Shown: piece by piece, positions 27,631 through 37,271 of the stretch
How the letters are laid out: each line of letters opens with the position of its first letter
Position numbering within the stretch: position 1 is the first letter of the stretch
Origin: Bacillus mycoides
GTDB taxonomy: Bacteria; Bacillota; Bacilli; Bacillales; Bacillaceae_G
Reading direction: 5' to 3'
NCBI RefSeq assembly: GCF_001757995.1
Contig: NZ_LXLV01000024.1
Coordinates: 1 to 53,249 of the forward strand
DNA: 53,249 bases
Made by a program: the position numbers and the translations under genes
The notes under the pieces: generated by a model
Told to the model about the DNA's origin: nothing
What the model saw: the letters and a program-made list of their open reading frames with translations, nothing else
The model's database searches: none

Positions 27631-28047
27631 TTGTTAAGGGGAATCAATCATCTTTGTTTTTCAGTTTCAGATTTAGAAAAATCTATTATGTTTTACGAAA
27701 AAGTACTAGAAGGGGAATTATTAGTTAAAGGGAGAAAACTTGCATATTTTAATATGTGCGGAGTATGGGTAGCACTTAATGAAGAGGTAGATATTCAAAG
27801 AAATGAAATTCATCAATCTTATACACACTTAGCATTTTCTGTGGAAAAAGAAGACTTTAATTGTTTGTTAAAGCGGTTAGAAGAAAATGAAGTTCATATT
27901 TTAAAGGGCAGAGAACGCGATGTGAGAGATTGTGAATCTATATATTTTCTAGATCCAGATGGTCATAAATTTGAATTTCATTCAGGGACGTTACAAGATC
28001 GTCTAAATTATTATAGGGAAGAGAAACCTCATATGACATTTTACTAG
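27631..28047 (+). CDS. fosB: FosB metallothiol transferase (fosfomycin resistance)
   Basis: A 138-residue VOC-superfamily enzyme that opens fosfomycin's epoxide by adding bacillithiol. The three metal ligands are exactly placed: His7 (INHLCFSV), His66 (SYTHLAFS) and Glu115 (GHKFEFHSG). Cys9 is also present. Length matches known FosB. Start is TTG behind AAGGGGGA. It is the first gene of a three-gene operon with an SDR protein and a histidine phosphatase, with 12 and 14 bases between genes; FosB is usually chromosomal in the B. cereus group. Confidence 0.95.
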   Translation: MLRGINHLCFSVSDLEKSIMFYEKVLEGELLVKGRKLAYFNMCGVWVALNEEVDIQRNEIHQSYTHLAFSVEKEDFNCLLKRLEENEVHILKGRERDVRDCESIYFLDPDGHKFEFHSGTLQDRLNYYREEKPHMTFY

Positions 28048-28059
28048 GGGGGGAAGGAT

Positions 28060-28605
28060 TTGCATGCACTTGTAATTGGTGGAACAGGGATGCTAAAGAA
28101 AGTTTCTATGTGGCTTTGTGATCAAGGGTTTCATGTTTCTATTATTGGACGAGATAGTATGAAATTGGAAAATGTTAAGCAAGGGAGTTCTGTACCGAAA
28201 AATATTACGTGCCTTTCTTTAGATTATCAAAATGACGATGATGTAAAGCAATCTATTACAAATACAATTGAACAAAATGGTCCAATTACATTAGTTGTCG
28301 CGTGGGTACATTCGAGTGCTAAGCATGCATTACGACTCATTTGTAATGAGGTAGAATTGTCGTCGGAAAAGTACAGTTTATTTCATATATTAGGTAGTAG
28401 TGCATCACGTACGAAGTCACAAAAAATAGGCGGGGCATTATGTAGTTATTATAGAGTTATATTAGGGTTTAATTTAGAAGATACATATGCAAGGTGGCTT
28501 ACTCATGAAGAGATAGCTGACGGAGTTATAAAAGGAATTGAAAGTAAATGCACGGAATGGATTGTAGGTAGAGTAGAGCCGTGGGAATTGCGGCCAAAAT
28601 GGTAA
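28060..28605 (+). CDS. Short-chain dehydrogenase-like protein
   Basis: A 181-residue Rossmann protein with N-terminal ALVIGGTGMLKKV as the NAD(P) loop, followed by VSIIGRDSMK and a central hydrophobic strand LVVAWVH. The usual YxxxK motif is not obvious, so it is an atypical SDR. Start is TTG behind a G-rich, GGAAGG ribosome-binding site. It lies between fosB and a histidine phosphatase in one operon, but a functional link to fosfomycin is not established. Confidence 0.7.
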   Translation: MHALVIGGTGMLKKVSMWLCDQGFHVSIIGRDSMKLENVKQGSSVPKNITCLSLDYQNDDDVKQSITNTIEQNGPITLVVAWVHSSAKHALRLICNEVELSSEKYSLFHILGSSASRTKSQKIGGALCSYYRVILGFNLEDTYARWLTHEEIADGVIKGIESKCTEWIVGRVEPWELRPKW

Positions 28606-28619
28606 GGGGGAAATAGAAA

Positions 28620-29231
28620 ATGAAGACAATGGTATATGTAACAAGGCACGGTGAGACAGAATGGAATGTAGCAAAGCGGATGCAAGGGCGAAAAAATTCA
28701 GCATTAACAGAGAATGGTATGATACAAGCGAAACAATTAGGGGAGCGTATGAAGGATTTACCACTCCATGCCATATATAGTAGTCCAAGCGAAAGAACGC
28801 TTCATACTGCTGAATTGATTAAAGGAGAACGCGATATTCCAATTATAGCAGATGAACGTTTCTATGAAATAAATATGGGGACATGGGAAGGGCAAACAAT
28901 TGCTGATTTGGAAATGCAATATCCAGAAGAAGTACATTTATTTTGGAATGAACCACATCTTTTTCAGTCAACATCAGGGGAAAACTTTGTGGCCGTTCAT
29001 AAAAGAGTAATTGAAGGGATACACTTTCTTTTAGAAAAGCATAAAGGTGAAAATATTTTAATTGTCTCTCATGCTGCAGCCGCGAAATTACTTGTAGGGC
29101 ATTTTGCAGGTGTTGAAATTGAACATGTATGGGGAGAGCCATTTATGCATAGCGCGAGTCTTAGTGTGATTGAATTTGATGAAGATCTTGGTAAAGTAAA
29201 ACAATTTGCAGATATAAGTCATTTTCAGTAA
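28620..29231 (+). CDS. Histidine phosphatase family protein
   Basis: A 203-residue branch-1 histidine phosphatase. The catalytic His10 is in TRHGETEWN, with Arg9; the second His is in LIVSHAAAAK and the proton-donor region is YEINMGTWEGQ. It could be a phosphatase or a broad-specificity phosphoglycerate mutase-like enzyme. Start is ATG behind AAGGGGGAA, last gene of the fosB operon; ends at a terminator shared with exsB. Confidence 0.88.
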   Translation: MKTMVYVTRHGETEWNVAKRMQGRKNSALTENGMIQAKQLGERMKDLPLHAIYSSPSERTLHTAELIKGERDIPIIADERFYEINMGTWEGQTIADLEMQYPEEVHLFWNEPHLFQSTSGENFVAVHKRVIEGIHFLLEKHKGENILIVSHAAAAKLLVGHFAGVEIEHVWGEPFMHSASLSVIEFDEDLGKVKQFADISHFQ

Positions 29232-29235
29232 ACGT

Positions 29236-29263
29236 AAAAAAGGTCGCAGTAGCGGCCTTTTTT
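29236..29263. terminator. Bidirectional terminator
   Basis: A 12-base stem (A6GGTCGC, 29236-29247, and GCGGCCT6, 29252-29263) with a wobble pair, between the phosphatase and the exsB 3' end. Confidence 0.85.
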
Positions 29264-29276
29264 GTGGCATAAAAAA

Positions 29277-29804
29277 CTAGCAATTACGTTTTTTAAACCA
29301 GAAGTGATCGAATTTTTTCACGCGAGTACATCTTGTTCTTGTACATTTACGCCCTGTTGTACATTTACGCCCTGTTGTACATTTACGCCCTTTTGTACAT
29401 TTACACCCTGTTGTACATTTACGCCCTTTTGTACATTTACACCCTGTTGTACATTTACGCCCTGTTGTACATTTACGCCCTGTTGTACATTTACGCCCTG
29501 TTGTACATTTACGCCCTTTTGTACATTTACACCCTGTTGTACATTTACACCCTGTTGTACATTTACACCCTGTTGTACATTTACGCCCTTTTGTACATTT
29601 ACGCCCTGTTGTACATTTACGCCCTGTTGTACATTTACGCCCTGTTGTACATTTACGCCTTGTTGTACATTTACGCCTTGTTGTACATTTATGATGAGAG
29701 AATTTATCATCATCGCACTCAAAAGTACTTGGATCTTGGTATAAGAAATCCTCCATCCCAGTACTTTTGATTTCTTCAACAGCTTTTCTAATGTCACGTT
29801 TCAT
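29277..29804 (-). CDS. exsB: Cys/Thr-rich tandem-repeat exosporium protein (ExsB-like)
   Basis: A 175-residue protein: a 38-residue N-terminus (MKRDIRKAVEEIKSTGMEDF), then 19 tandem hexapeptides based on KCTTGR (39-152), then KCTRTRCTRVKKFDHFWFKKRNC at 153-175. Variants include KCTTRR, KCTKGR and KCTTGC. ExsB/CotG-type proteins are heavily Thr-phosphorylated and help anchor the exosporium; the Thr pairs and basic residues fit a CotH-kinase substrate. Start is ATG behind AAGGAGG. It faces cotH, the arrangement known for exsB-cotH in B. anthracis and cotG-cotH in B. subtilis. ExsB identity is inferred from this and the composition. Confidence 0.82.
   Translation of the reverse strand: MKRDIRKAVEEIKSTGMEDFLYQDPSTFECDDDKFSHHKCTTRRKCTTRRKCTTGRKCTTGRKCTTGRKCTKGRKCTTGCKCTTGCKCTTGCKCTKGRKCTTGRKCTTGRKCTTGRKCTTGCKCTKGRKCTTGCKCTKGRKCTTGRKCTTGRKCTRTRCTRVKKFDHFWFKKRNC
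29341..29692. repeat. Tandem 18-bp repeats encoding the ExsB hexapeptides
   Basis: Nineteen complete 18-base units (first 29341-29358, last 29665-29682) and a partial one. The unit is GTACATTTACGCCCTGTT with substitutions confined to a few positions (G or A at 11, C or T at 14, G or T at 16). No spacers are present, so this is not a CRISPR array. Because 18 is a multiple of three and the unit has no stop in several frames, long ORFs appear on both strands. Confidence 0.97.
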
Positions 29805-29979
29805 AGAAATCCTCCTTATCGTGTATTAAATTGAACAAGTATTCTTTTTCCTTAACATGATATGAGATTAGGTTTCTTTCTGAACAAGACAAGAGTGTAA
29901 TTTTATATAAATAGATGATAGCGGATGTATGGACAAGACAAGGCGCATACATTGAATGAAGAGAACAGAGAAGGGATGA

Positions 29980-31062
<1,083 letters not shown>

Positions 31063-31069
31063 TTTTGAA

Positions 31070-31100
31070 GGAGATTGAAACATTATCAATCTCTTTTTTT
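31070..31100 (+). terminator. Terminator of cotH
   Basis: An eight-base stem (GAGATTGA/TCAATCTC, 31071-31078 and 31086-31093) followed by Ts. Confidence 0.85.
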
Positions 31101-31163
31101 GTATAATAAAGATGGAGAAATAAAAAAGCGAAATAATATTTAGTAGAATGGAGTTGTGTAAAT

Positions 31164-31781
31164 ATGACGGTTAAATGGATTGATTGGGTAAAACAAATAC
31201 AATCAATAGCACAAGCAGGTTTAACGTACTCCAAAGATGTGTATGATCTAGAGCGTTTCCAGCAATTACGAGACATTTCAGTTTCAATGATGTCACATTA
31301 CACAAAAACAGATTGGGAAGTAGTAGAGAATTTATTTGCAAGTGAGACAGGCTATCAAACACCTAAAGTTGATATACGGGCAGTTATTTTTCAGAATGAA
31401 AAATTATTATTTGTGAAAGAAAAAAGTGATGGGAAATGGGCATTGCCAGGTGGATGGGCTGATATTGGTTATACACCAACAGAAGTCGCGGCAAAAGAAG
31501 TATTAGAAGAGACAGGTTATAAAGTAGATCATTTTAGGCTACTAGCTATATTCGATAAAGAAAAACACCAACCATCCCCATCAGCAACCCATATATATAA
31601 GGTTTTTATAGGTTGTGAGATTGTTGGCGGAGAAAAGAAATTAAGTATTGAAACAGAAGATATAGATTTTTTTAGTGAAAATGAAATACCTGATTTATCA
31701 ATCGCTAGAAATACAGAATGGCAGATTAAAGAAATGTTTGCGTTTATGAAAGATCGAAATAAGGAAAGGATACTTGATTAA
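31164..31781 (+). CDS. Nudix hydrolase with N-terminal Nudix-associated domain
   Basis: A 205-residue protein. Residues 1-65 are a helical NUDIX_N-type domain; the catalytic domain follows with Nudix box GGWADIGYTPTEVAAKEVLEETGY (written by its parts: GGWADIGY, TPTEVAAKEV, LEETGY). A Tyr stands where the box usually has the first Glu and Lys replaces the Arg, as in YjhB-like ADP-ribose pyrophosphatases. It would hydrolyse a nucleoside diphosphate linked to another group. The ribosome-binding site is weak (GGAG with a long spacer). Monocistronic. Confidence 0.85.
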   Translation: MTVKWIDWVKQIQSIAQAGLTYSKDVYDLERFQQLRDISVSMMSHYTKTDWEVVENLFASETGYQTPKVDIRAVIFQNEKLLFVKEKSDGKWALPGGWADIGYTPTEVAAKEVLEETGYKVDHFRLLAIFDKEKHQPSPSATHIYKVFIGCEIVGGEKKLSIETEDIDFFSENEIPDLSIARNTEWQIKEMFAFMKDRNKERILD

Positions 31782-31803
31782 TTTTATTAATCAAGTATCC
31801 TTT
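31765..31803 (+). terminator. Terminator of the Nudix gene
   Basis: Perfect 17-base arms (31765-31781 and 31787-31803) overlapping the stop codon. Confidence 0.85.
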
Positions 31804-31975
31804 TAGGGTATATTGATGAAAGGTTGTACATATTCTTGTAACAAAAAAGAGTATAGTGTAGTCCTCTTTAAAGTCTATGAGTTAGGTGAAGAGATTCACA
31901 TGAGTATATTGGCAGATGGCAATCTTTATGTGATAATGGGATGGTATGTGAAGAAAAAAGGAGATAGAAAAGAAT

Positions 31976-32578
31976 ATGTTAGCGAATATAATAGATCAGT
32001 TATTGCAATTCTTTGCAAGTCTAGGATACTTCGGAGTAGCGCTAGGTTTAATGATTGAAATTATCCCAAGTGAGATTGTACTTTCGTATGCTGGATTTTT
32101 AGTGGCAGAAGAAAAAATTAGTTTTGTCGGTGCTGTTATCGCCGGAACAATTGGTGGTACTTTAGCACAAATCTTTTTATACTGGCTTGGATACTACGGA
32201 GGGCGTCCGGTTGTCGAGAAATACGGGAAGTATCTGCTTATAAATAAACATCATTTAGACATAGCAGAAAATTGGTTTAAACGTTATGGAGCTGGAGTAA
32301 TATTTTCTGCACGTTTTATTCCAGTTGTACGTCATGCAATCTCTATTCCAGCAGGATTAGCTAAGATGCCGTTAAAGCTCTTTACACTGTATACAGTAGT
32401 AGCGATTATTCCATGGTCAATTCTTTTTATATACTTGGGAGAAAAGCTTGGTGGAAATTGGAGACATATTAAAGAGTATGCATCTGATTACACACATTAC
32501 ATAATTATAGGTGCGGTTTTCTTTATTGCTCTTTACTTCGGTTTAAAGCTTTTGAAAAAAAGAAAAACAACTCATTAA
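31976..32578 (+). CDS. DedA-family membrane protein
   Basis: A 200-residue DedA protein with about four to five membrane segments and the family motif FSARFIPVVRHAISIPAG (about 110-127) with its conserved Arg residues. Another conserved segment is EIIPSEIVLSYAG near the start. DedA proteins include flippases for undecaprenyl phosphate (UptA in B. subtilis), so lipid-carrier recycling is a plausible role. Start is ATG behind AAGGAGATAG, with a slightly long spacer. A weak 81-codon ORF upstream overlaps its start and is not accepted as a gene. Confidence 0.87.
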   Translation: MLANIIDQLLQFFASLGYFGVALGLMIEIIPSEIVLSYAGFLVAEEKISFVGAVIAGTIGGTLAQIFLYWLGYYGGRPVVEKYGKYLLINKHHLDIAENWFKRYGAGVIFSARFIPVVRHAISIPAGLAKMPLKLFTLYTVVAIIPWSILFIYLGEKLGGNWRHIKEYASDYTHYIIIGAVFFIALYFGLKLLKKRKTTH

Positions 32579-32606
32579 AGTCAATGATTTTTCATTGGCT
32601 TTTTTT
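32578..32606 (+). terminator. Terminator of the DedA gene
   Basis: AGTCAATG/CATTGGCT stem with one wobble pair and seven Ts. Confidence 0.8.
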
Positions 32607-32675
32607 AATTGTTTTGGTTCTAAAAAAAAGGAGTTGTCCATAACGTGTAATAATAAAGCGTAGCGGGGGAATGTG

Positions 32676-34055
32676 ATGAAAGGATCGCCGTTTTTACGTG
32701 GAACGATATTTTTAACGATGGCAACGATGATATCTAAAATGTTAGGGTTCATATATGTTATACCATTTACAGCAATGGTAGGTACGAGTGGGTACGTATT
32801 ATATACGTATGCATACCGTCCTTATACAATTATGCTTAGTATTGCAACGATGGGATTGCCACTTGCCGTTTCAAAAATGGTTTCAAAATATGATCAACTC
32901 AATGATTACCATACTGTTAAGAGAGTATTAAAGAGTGGTATTGTTTTTATGCTTTTAATGGGGGTTATCTCGTGTTTTACGTTATATATGTTAGCGCCGC
33001 ATTTAGCTAAACTTGTAATCGATGGAACCGATCAGTCGGGGAATAGTGTGACAGCTGTCACGCATAATATTCAAATTGTAAGTTTTGCGTTAATACTTGT
33101 ACCAGTAATGAGTTTATTGAGGGGATTCTTTCAAGGATTCCAATCGATGGGACCGTCGGCATTAAGTGTTGTTGTCGAACAGTTTTTTCGTGTTTTAACG
33201 ATTTTGATAGGAAGCTTTGTCGTTTTATATGTTATAAAAGCTTCTGTTTCGTTGGCAGTTGGTATTTCAACGTTTGGAGCATTTATGGGAGCACTAGGTG
33301 GATTAAGTGTTTTAAGTGCGTATTATATAAGAAGGAGAAAACATTTAAAGAAAAAAGAGATTGCCAGTATACCACAAACGACGAAAACTTTTTTTTCGTT
33401 GTATAAAGAACTGTTTACATATTCTATTCCTTTCGTTGTAGTTGGATTAGCGATTCCGTTATATCAGACGATTGATACATTTACAATTAATAAGCTACTT
33501 ATACAAGTAGGATATATGCAAGGAGAAGCTGAAAAGATTAATGCGATAATTGGTCTTGTTCAGATGGTTGTACTTATCCCGGTTTCTGTTGCAACGGCTT
33601 TTAGTATGTCCCTTGTACCTGAGATGACGAAAGCTTATACAGCGGGAAATGAGAAGCTACTGTATAAACACTTTACAAGGACAAATTTATTAGTGGTAGG
33701 AATTACCGTACCGGCGGCGATTGGAATGATGGTTTTAGCAAAACCAGTGTATACTCTTTTATTTGGTGCTGGAAATGATCCAGAGATGGGCAGTATTATT
33801 TTGCAGTACTATGCTCCTGCTTGTATACTATTCTCACTATTTACAGTAACCGCTGCCATGTTACAAGGAATTAATCAACAACAGAAAACAGTGCTAGGAT
33901 TAGTAATCGGAATAACTGTGAAGATAGTTTTAAATATTGTATTGTTACCGTATTTTGATTATGTAAGTTTTATTATTTCAACATACGCTGGCTATACGAT
34001 TTCGGTCGGCTTTAACTTGTGGATGCTTTCTAAATATGTTATAAAGGCAACATAA
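32676..34055 (+). CDS. MATE/MOP flippase of the SpoVB/YtgP family
   Basis: A 459-residue protein with 12 or more membrane helices, of the polysaccharide-biosynthesis and MurJ-like superfamily. The N-terminal PFLRGTIFLTMATMISKMLG and the VPVMSLLRGFFQGFQSM motif are typical of Bacillus SpoVB/YtgP/YkvU/YabM proteins, which flip lipid-linked precursors across the membrane. Its length is nearest the shorter paralogues, so cortex or peptidoglycan precursor export is likely but the exact lipid is unknown. Start is ATG at 32676 behind GGGGGA; a GTG one codon upstream is too close. Single gene. Confidence 0.85.
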   Translation: MKGSPFLRGTIFLTMATMISKMLGFIYVIPFTAMVGTSGYVLYTYAYRPYTIMLSIATMGLPLAVSKMVSKYDQLNDYHTVKRVLKSGIVFMLLMGVISCFTLYMLAPHLAKLVIDGTDQSGNSVTAVTHNIQIVSFALILVPVMSLLRGFFQGFQSMGPSALSVVVEQFFRVLTILIGSFVVLYVIKASVSLAVGISTFGAFMGALGGLSVLSAYYIRRRKHLKKKEIASIPQTTKTFFSLYKELFTYSIPFVVVGLAIPLYQTIDTFTINKLLIQVGYMQGEAEKINAIIGLVQMVVLIPVSVATAFSMSLVPEMTKAYTAGNEKLLYKHFTRTNLLVVGITVPAAIGMMVLAKPVYTLLFGAGNDPEMGSIILQYYAPACILFSLFTVTAAMLQGINQQQKTVLGLVIGITVKIVLNIVLLPYFDYVSFIISTYAGYTISVGFNLWMLSKYVIKAT

Positions 34056-34064
34056 GCTTTTTTA

Positions 34065-34090
34065 AAGGCAGAGAACACTCTGTCTTTTTC
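34065..34090 (+). terminator. Terminator of the flippase gene
   Basis: AAAGGCAGAG pairs with CTCTGTCTTT (34065-34074 and 34079-34088) with a wobble pair, followed by T-rich sequence. Confidence 0.75.
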
Positions 34091-34241
34091 TATGTTTACA
34101 AGATTTTTCTTAAAAAAACGTTTTCAAAATAATTTTTCTATTGAAATTTAATCGTTTGTTTCATATGCTGAAAATAGCGGTTCAAAAACTGTTGTTTAAG
34201 TGAGGTAGATTCCCACATGTAAAAAGAATCGGGGTGATAGT

Positions 34242-35183
34242 ATGTTAAATATTTATTTAACAGACCGAAACGGAAAACTACAAGAGATTGAGGAAATGCA
34301 AAAGGGCTGCTGGATTAATGTACTTCATCCAACAGAAGAAGAAATTCAGTATCTAGTACAAACTTTAAATGTAGACTTAGATTTCATTAAAGATCCTTTG
34401 GATGATGAAGAACGCTCTCGTATTGAAAAGGAAGACAATAATACTTTAATTATCGTGGATATTCCGACAGTCAGACATGATGAAGAAGGAAATTCAATTT
34501 ATGACACGATTCCAATAGGTATGATTGTAATGCCAGATTGTTTTGTTACTATTTGCTTAGAAGAAAATCCAATTTTTGAACGCTTTATTAATCAACGTAT
34601 TAAAGAATTTTACACGTTTAAAAAGACGCGCTTCGCACTTCAGCTCTTATATACAATTTCTACTTATTATTTAAGATACTTAAAGCAGATTAATCGAAAA
34701 ACAATCGATTTAGAGCACCAATTAAATAAGTCGATGAAAAATAAAGAAATTTTCACATTGCTCGGCCTTGAAAAAAGTTTAGTCTACTTTACAACATCAT
34801 TAAAGGCTAATAAAATTGTAATTCAAAAATTAATGCGAAATAGTACATTTTTGAAAATGTATGAAGACGATCAAGATTTACTAGAAGATGTATTAATTGA
34901 AAATAAGCAGGCTATTGAAATGGCGGAAATATATAGTCACATTTTAAGTGGAATGATGAATACATTTAGTTCGGTTATTTCTAACAATTTAAATAGTGTT
35001 ATGAAACTGTTGACTTCTATAACCATCATTTTATCATTACCAACGATGGTTTCTAGTTTCTTTGGAATGAATGTAAAGGTTCCGTTTGAAGGGGAAGCAC
35101 ATGGTTTTGTAATTGTACTTATAATATGTGTAACATTATCTTTCACTTTAGCATTTGTTTTTTGGAAGAAACGTTACTTTTAA
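34242..35183 (+). CDS. corA: CorA-type magnesium/cobalt transporter
   Basis: A 313-residue CorA/ZntB-superfamily channel. The long N-terminal cytoplasmic part ends in the stalk helix, followed by two C-terminal membrane helices; the first ends in the GMN motif (275-277) that forms the pore entrance, and the second ends in WKKRYF. Pentameric Mg2+ uptake is expected. Start is ATG behind GGGGTGAT. The 186-base leader has no M-box that I can recognise, only a weak CcpA-like half site near 34120. Strong terminator follows. Confidence 0.93.
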   Translation: MLNIYLTDRNGKLQEIEEMQKGCWINVLHPTEEEIQYLVQTLNVDLDFIKDPLDDEERSRIEKEDNNTLIIVDIPTVRHDEEGNSIYDTIPIGMIVMPDCFVTICLEENPIFERFINQRIKEFYTFKKTRFALQLLYTISTYYLRYLKQINRKTIDLEHQLNKSMKNKEIFTLLGLEKSLVYFTTSLKANKIVIQKLMRNSTFLKMYEDDQDLLEDVLIENKQAIEMAEIYSHILSGMMNTFSSVISNNLNSVMKLLTSITIILSLPTMVSSFFGMNVKVPFEGEAHGFVIVLIICVTLSFTLAFVFWKKRYF

Positions 35184-35190
35184 TGATAGG

Positions 35191-35234
35191 AAAGCTGCTC
35201 TAGCATAGTTATAAAACTGCGCTAGAGCAGCTTT
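35191..35234 (+). terminator. Terminator of corA
   Basis: Perfect 14-base arms (35191-35204 and 35221-35234) with a T run. Confidence 0.9.
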
Positions 35235-35295
35235 TTTTGCTATGAAATCTCAATTTTGGAATAGAATATAACGTGTGAAATGTAATGTGTATGAA

Positions 35296-35342
35296 GGTTA
35301 TGAATTCCGTATAACCCTTGTTCAATTAATAAAATAGGGTTA
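35296..35342 (+). promoter_or_regulatory. Two mutually exclusive hairpins upstream of the YcgR-like gene
   Basis: GGTTAT (35296-35301) pairs with ATAACC (35311-35316). The overlapping TAACCCT (35312-35318) can instead pair with AGGGTTA (35337-35343). The two pairings share the middle strand. They end about 40 bases before the start codon and have no T run, so any control would be at translation or RNA stability. By eye. Confidence 0.3.
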
Positions 35343-35382
35343 AAATTACATATTGTTAATGAAAAGTTGGAGGAAATACATC

Positions 35383-36279
35383 ATGGAATTGTTTCAATTA
35401 CCAAAAGCATTCCTGCAAATGAATACAATCTTTATCTCAATATTAATCGAAGCACTTCCTTTTGTGCTAATTGGTGTATTTATTTCAGGATTCATTCAAA
35501 TGTTTGTGACAGAAGATATGGTGGCAAAATGGATGCCTAAAAACCGATTTCTGTCTGTTTTATTAGCTACTTTTTTAGGTATGATGTTTCCTGGATGTGA
35601 ATGTGGAATTGTTCCGATTGTAAGGCGATTAATCGGAAAAGGGGTTCCACCCTATGCAGGAATTGCATTTATGTTAACTGGACCGATTATTAATCCAGTT
35701 GTATTATTTGCAACATATGTTGCTTTTGGAAGTAGTATGCACATGGTATGGTATCGTTCTATTGTAGCGATTATCGTAGCAATTATCGTTGGAATTATAT
35801 TATCATTTATGTTTAAAGAACATCAATTAAGAGATGATCACTTCCCAGAAGTGAACCATAAGCGTCCATTACGTACAAAAATGTGGGATGTATGTACACA
35901 TGCTGTTGAGGAATTTTTCTCAATGGGAAAATATTTAGTGTTAGGAGCGTTAATTGCTGCTGCAGTTCAAACGTTTGTACAAACTTCAACATTGCTTGCT
36001 ATTGGACAAGGTCCGTTTTCTTCATCAGCTGTAATGATGGGACTTGCTTTTATTTTATCACTTTGTTCAGAGGCAGATGCATTTATCGCTTCTTCGTTCC
36101 AAAGTACATTTTCAACAGCGTCACTTGTCGCGTTCCTCGTATATGGACCGATGGTGGATATTAAGAATATGTTTATGATGCTTGCGACATTTAAAACAAA
36201 ATTTGTAATTGTTGTGACGGTTACAGTTACACTTGTTGTTTATGCAAGCTCACTACTCATTTATGCGATGGGGTGGTAG
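35383..36279 (+). CDS. YcgR-like permease (ArsP_1 family)
   Basis: A 298-residue membrane protein with about eight helices, of the permease family that includes ArsP. The conserved Cys motif FPGCECGIVPIVRRLIGKG (about 69-87) and the second repeat SLCSEADAF are typical. It pairs with the next gene, three bases away, as YcgR-YcgQ do in B. subtilis. Start is ATG at 35383, nine bases after GGAGG; the longer frame upstream lacks a ribosome-binding site. The transported species is unknown; a metal or metalloid is likely. Confidence 0.85.
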   Translation: MELFQLPKAFLQMNTIFISILIEALPFVLIGVFISGFIQMFVTEDMVAKWMPKNRFLSVLLATFLGMMFPGCECGIVPIVRRLIGKGVPPYAGIAFMLTGPIINPVVLFATYVAFGSSMHMVWYRSIVAIIVAIIVGIILSFMFKEHQLRDDHFPEVNHKRPLRTKMWDVCTHAVEEFFSMGKYLVLGALIAAAVQTFVQTSTLLAIGQGPFSSSAVMMGLAFILSLCSEADAFIASSFQSTFSTASLVAFLVYGPMVDIKNMFMMLATFKTKFVIVVTVTVTLVVYASSLLIYAMGW

Positions 36280-36282
36280 GTT

Positions 36283-37152
36283 ATGTTTCGAGCATATATA
36301 TTATTAGGTTTTACAATTTTAATTGGACAGCTTCATATTTCCGGTAACATTACGAAGTATATAAATATGAAGTACGCCTATTTATCAAAAACTGCAGCTA
36401 TTATTTTAGGTTTCTTAACGATTGTACAAATTATTATCGTTTTCCAAAAAGAGCACCAAAAGGAAAAAGAGAAACATGATTGTAGTTGTGATCATAGTCA
36501 TTGCGGGCATGATCATTCGAAAGATGAAAATACATGGTGGAAACGAACGTTATCTTATACTCTGTTCTGTTTTCCGATTATTTCTGGATTATTTTTCCCG
36601 ATTGCAACATTAGATTCGGACATTGTTAAGGCGAAGGGGTTTCACTTTCCTGTTGCACAAGCGGAAAGTAAAGATCCATTTATGACAAGACAATTCTTAA
36701 GACCGGATACGAGTATTTATTACGGGAAAGAAGGATATCGTGGTGTAATGGAAAAAGGGAAGAAAGAGTTTGTTACGAAAGACAATATCACTTTAAAAGA
36801 TGAAGATTTCTTAAAGGGTATGGAGACAATTTATAATTATCCTGGTGAATTTACTGGTAAAACCCTGTCTTATAAAGGATTTGTTTTCCGAGATGATTCT
36901 TCTAAAAAGGAACAATATTTCTTATTCCGTTTCGGTATTATACATTGTGTTGCGGATTCGGGTGTATATGGTATGTTAGTTAAAAAACCAGAAGGTGTAG
37001 AGTGGAAAAATGATGATTGGATTCAGGTAGAGGGAGAAATTTCAACTGAATTTTATCAGCCATTTCATGCGAATATTCCAGTGTTAGAAGTAACGAAATG
37101 GAATAAAGTTGAACAGCCGAAAGAACAATATGTATTTAGAGGAGCCGATTGA
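36283..37152 (+). CDS. YcgQ-like protein (TIGR03943/DUF1980 family)
   Basis: A 289-residue protein with an N-terminal membrane region of about three helices and a His/Cys-rich loop between them (HDCSCDHSHCGHDHS, about 64-78), followed by a soluble domain (KTLSYKGFVFRDDS..FRFGIIHCVADS). The His-rich loop suggests metal binding. It follows the YcgR-like permease by three bases in an operon and is likely its partner. Start is ATG behind TGGTAGG. Function unknown. Confidence 0.83.
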   Translation: MFRAYILLGFTILIGQLHISGNITKYINMKYAYLSKTAAIILGFLTIVQIIIVFQKEHQKEKEKHDCSCDHSHCGHDHSKDENTWWKRTLSYTLFCFPIISGLFFPIATLDSDIVKAKGFHFPVAQAESKDPFMTRQFLRPDTSIYYGKEGYRGVMEKGKKEFVTKDNITLKDEDFLKGMETIYNYPGEFTGKTLSYKGFVFRDDSSKKEQYFLFRFGIIHCVADSGVYGMLVKKPEGVEWKNDDWIQVEGEISTEFYQPFHANIPVLEVTKWNKVEQPKEQYVFRGAD

Positions 37153-37170
37153 TAAAATCGGTTCTTTTTT
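37142..37170 (+). terminator. Terminator of the YcgR-YcgQ operon
   Basis: GAGCCGATT/AATCGGTTC stem (37142-37150 and 37156-37164) containing the stop codon region, followed by Ts. Confidence 0.8.
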
Positions 37171-37271
37171 GTGGACTAAAAGTTCTAAAAATTGTTAATA
37201 TTAAACGTGTAGTTTATGAGATATAGTAAATGTTTGGATATTAGGGATATATAATTAAAGGGGTGATAACA

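Noticed and set aside
29341-29692. Possible CRISPR array
   Set aside because: Repeats are 18 bases in direct tandem with no spacers and encode a hexapeptide in frame.
29262-29770. Plus-strand ORFs and a second minus frame across the 18-base repeats
   Set aside because: They exist only because the repeat unit lacks stops in those frames. They have no ribosome-binding site of note and no family match, while the exsB frame has AAGGAGG and the expected composition.
31813-32058. 81-codon ORF before the DedA gene
   Set aside because: It has only a weak AGGG upstream, no recognised family, and overlaps the start of the well-supported DedA gene by 83 bases. A small real peptide in the first part cannot be excluded.
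34091-34241. M-box riboswitch upstream of corA
   Set aside because: The leader is short and lacks recognisable M-box motifs.
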